In this document: piece by piece, positions 63,708-64,000 of the stretch
How positions within the stretch are numbered: the stretch's first letter is position 1
Layout: the number at the start of each line of letters is the position of its first letter
Assembly: GCF_009870125.1 (NCBI RefSeq)
Contig: NC_046681.1
Coordinates: 26,372,001-26,436,000 of the forward strand
Length of the DNA: 64,000 nucleotides
From: Drosophila pseudoobscura
Taxonomy: Eukaryota > Arthropoda > Insecta > Diptera > Drosophilidae
Reading direction: 5' to 3'
Translations under genes and position numbers: made by a program
Notes under the pieces: generated by a model
The model's input: only the letters and a program-made list of their open reading frames with translations
Database searches by the model: none
What the model was told of the DNA's origin: nothing

Positions 63708-64000
63708 GTGAACCCAAACAAATAATTTGAAATTAAATCAGTGGTGAAAACTAACAGAGGAAGAGCCATCTCGAGGGGGAGTTCGCTTCGGGAGTTTGTA
63801 CGTGATTTCGCTTTTGAAAACTACATTGAAGCCGCTATAGCCATACCATCCGCTGCCCGTATACTCTTCTCTGTATTACCCACTCTATCAGGCTTTCAGC
63901 ACTTGAACTTTACTTAACTTCTTGTTCTTGTTCTGGTTCTGATTCTGGTGTTGCTTTGGCCACTTCATCTGCCACCTCTTCGGTCTAAGCCAGCGCCGCA

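Overview
The window looks like genomic DNA of a Drosophila species. Genes are small, with phase-consistent introns of 52-67 nt, polyadenylation signals are AATAAA, and one gustatory receptor is recognisable at orthologue level as Gr22e. By analogy with the D. melanogaster 22B region this would be Muller element B (inference). I cannot name the species from sequence alone.

Layout. About 1-7.4 kb and 17.75-25.43 kb are two copies of the same non-coding block in opposite orientation. This is a large imperfect palindrome with arms of at least 7.4 kb around a 10.3 kb spacer, and the left arm runs off the window start. The spacer holds four Gr22-type gustatory receptor genes: one on + (7917-9156) and three in tandem on - (17532 down to 13471). 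All four point towards the centre. All have a long exon of 996-1020 nt, one short intron after a conserved Ser codon, and an exon of about 50 codons ending in a YLxxLxQF-type TM7 motif. Part of the sequence beyond the 3' ends of the first two receptors is also mirrored (42 nt), so an older inverted duplication underlies the cluster.

25.4-39 kb is non-coding at my resolution: pyrimidine-rich tracts, microsatellites and no convincing exon. A small two-exon gene on - (39440-39069, 105 aa) encodes a protein with an acidic segment followed by a Gln/Ile/Arg helix. I do not recognise its family.

43.9-50.8 kb is a tandem array of three DUF229 (alkaline-phosphatase-fold) genes on +. The first (645 aa) and third (648 aa) are intact single-exon genes. 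The middle one is truncated by a frameshifting deletion and has lost its 3' end. The middle copy is a mosaic of its neighbours, which points to gene conversion.

57.3-57.95 kb holds a two-exon gene on - for a cytochrome-b5-like/MAPR-family membrane protein that lacks the usual heme-ligand loop. The last 2 kb carries promoter-like sequence, a possible signal-peptide first exon (62692) and a TATA/Inr promoter with a non-coding first exon (63549-63707), probably the 5' end of a gene continuing past the window on +.
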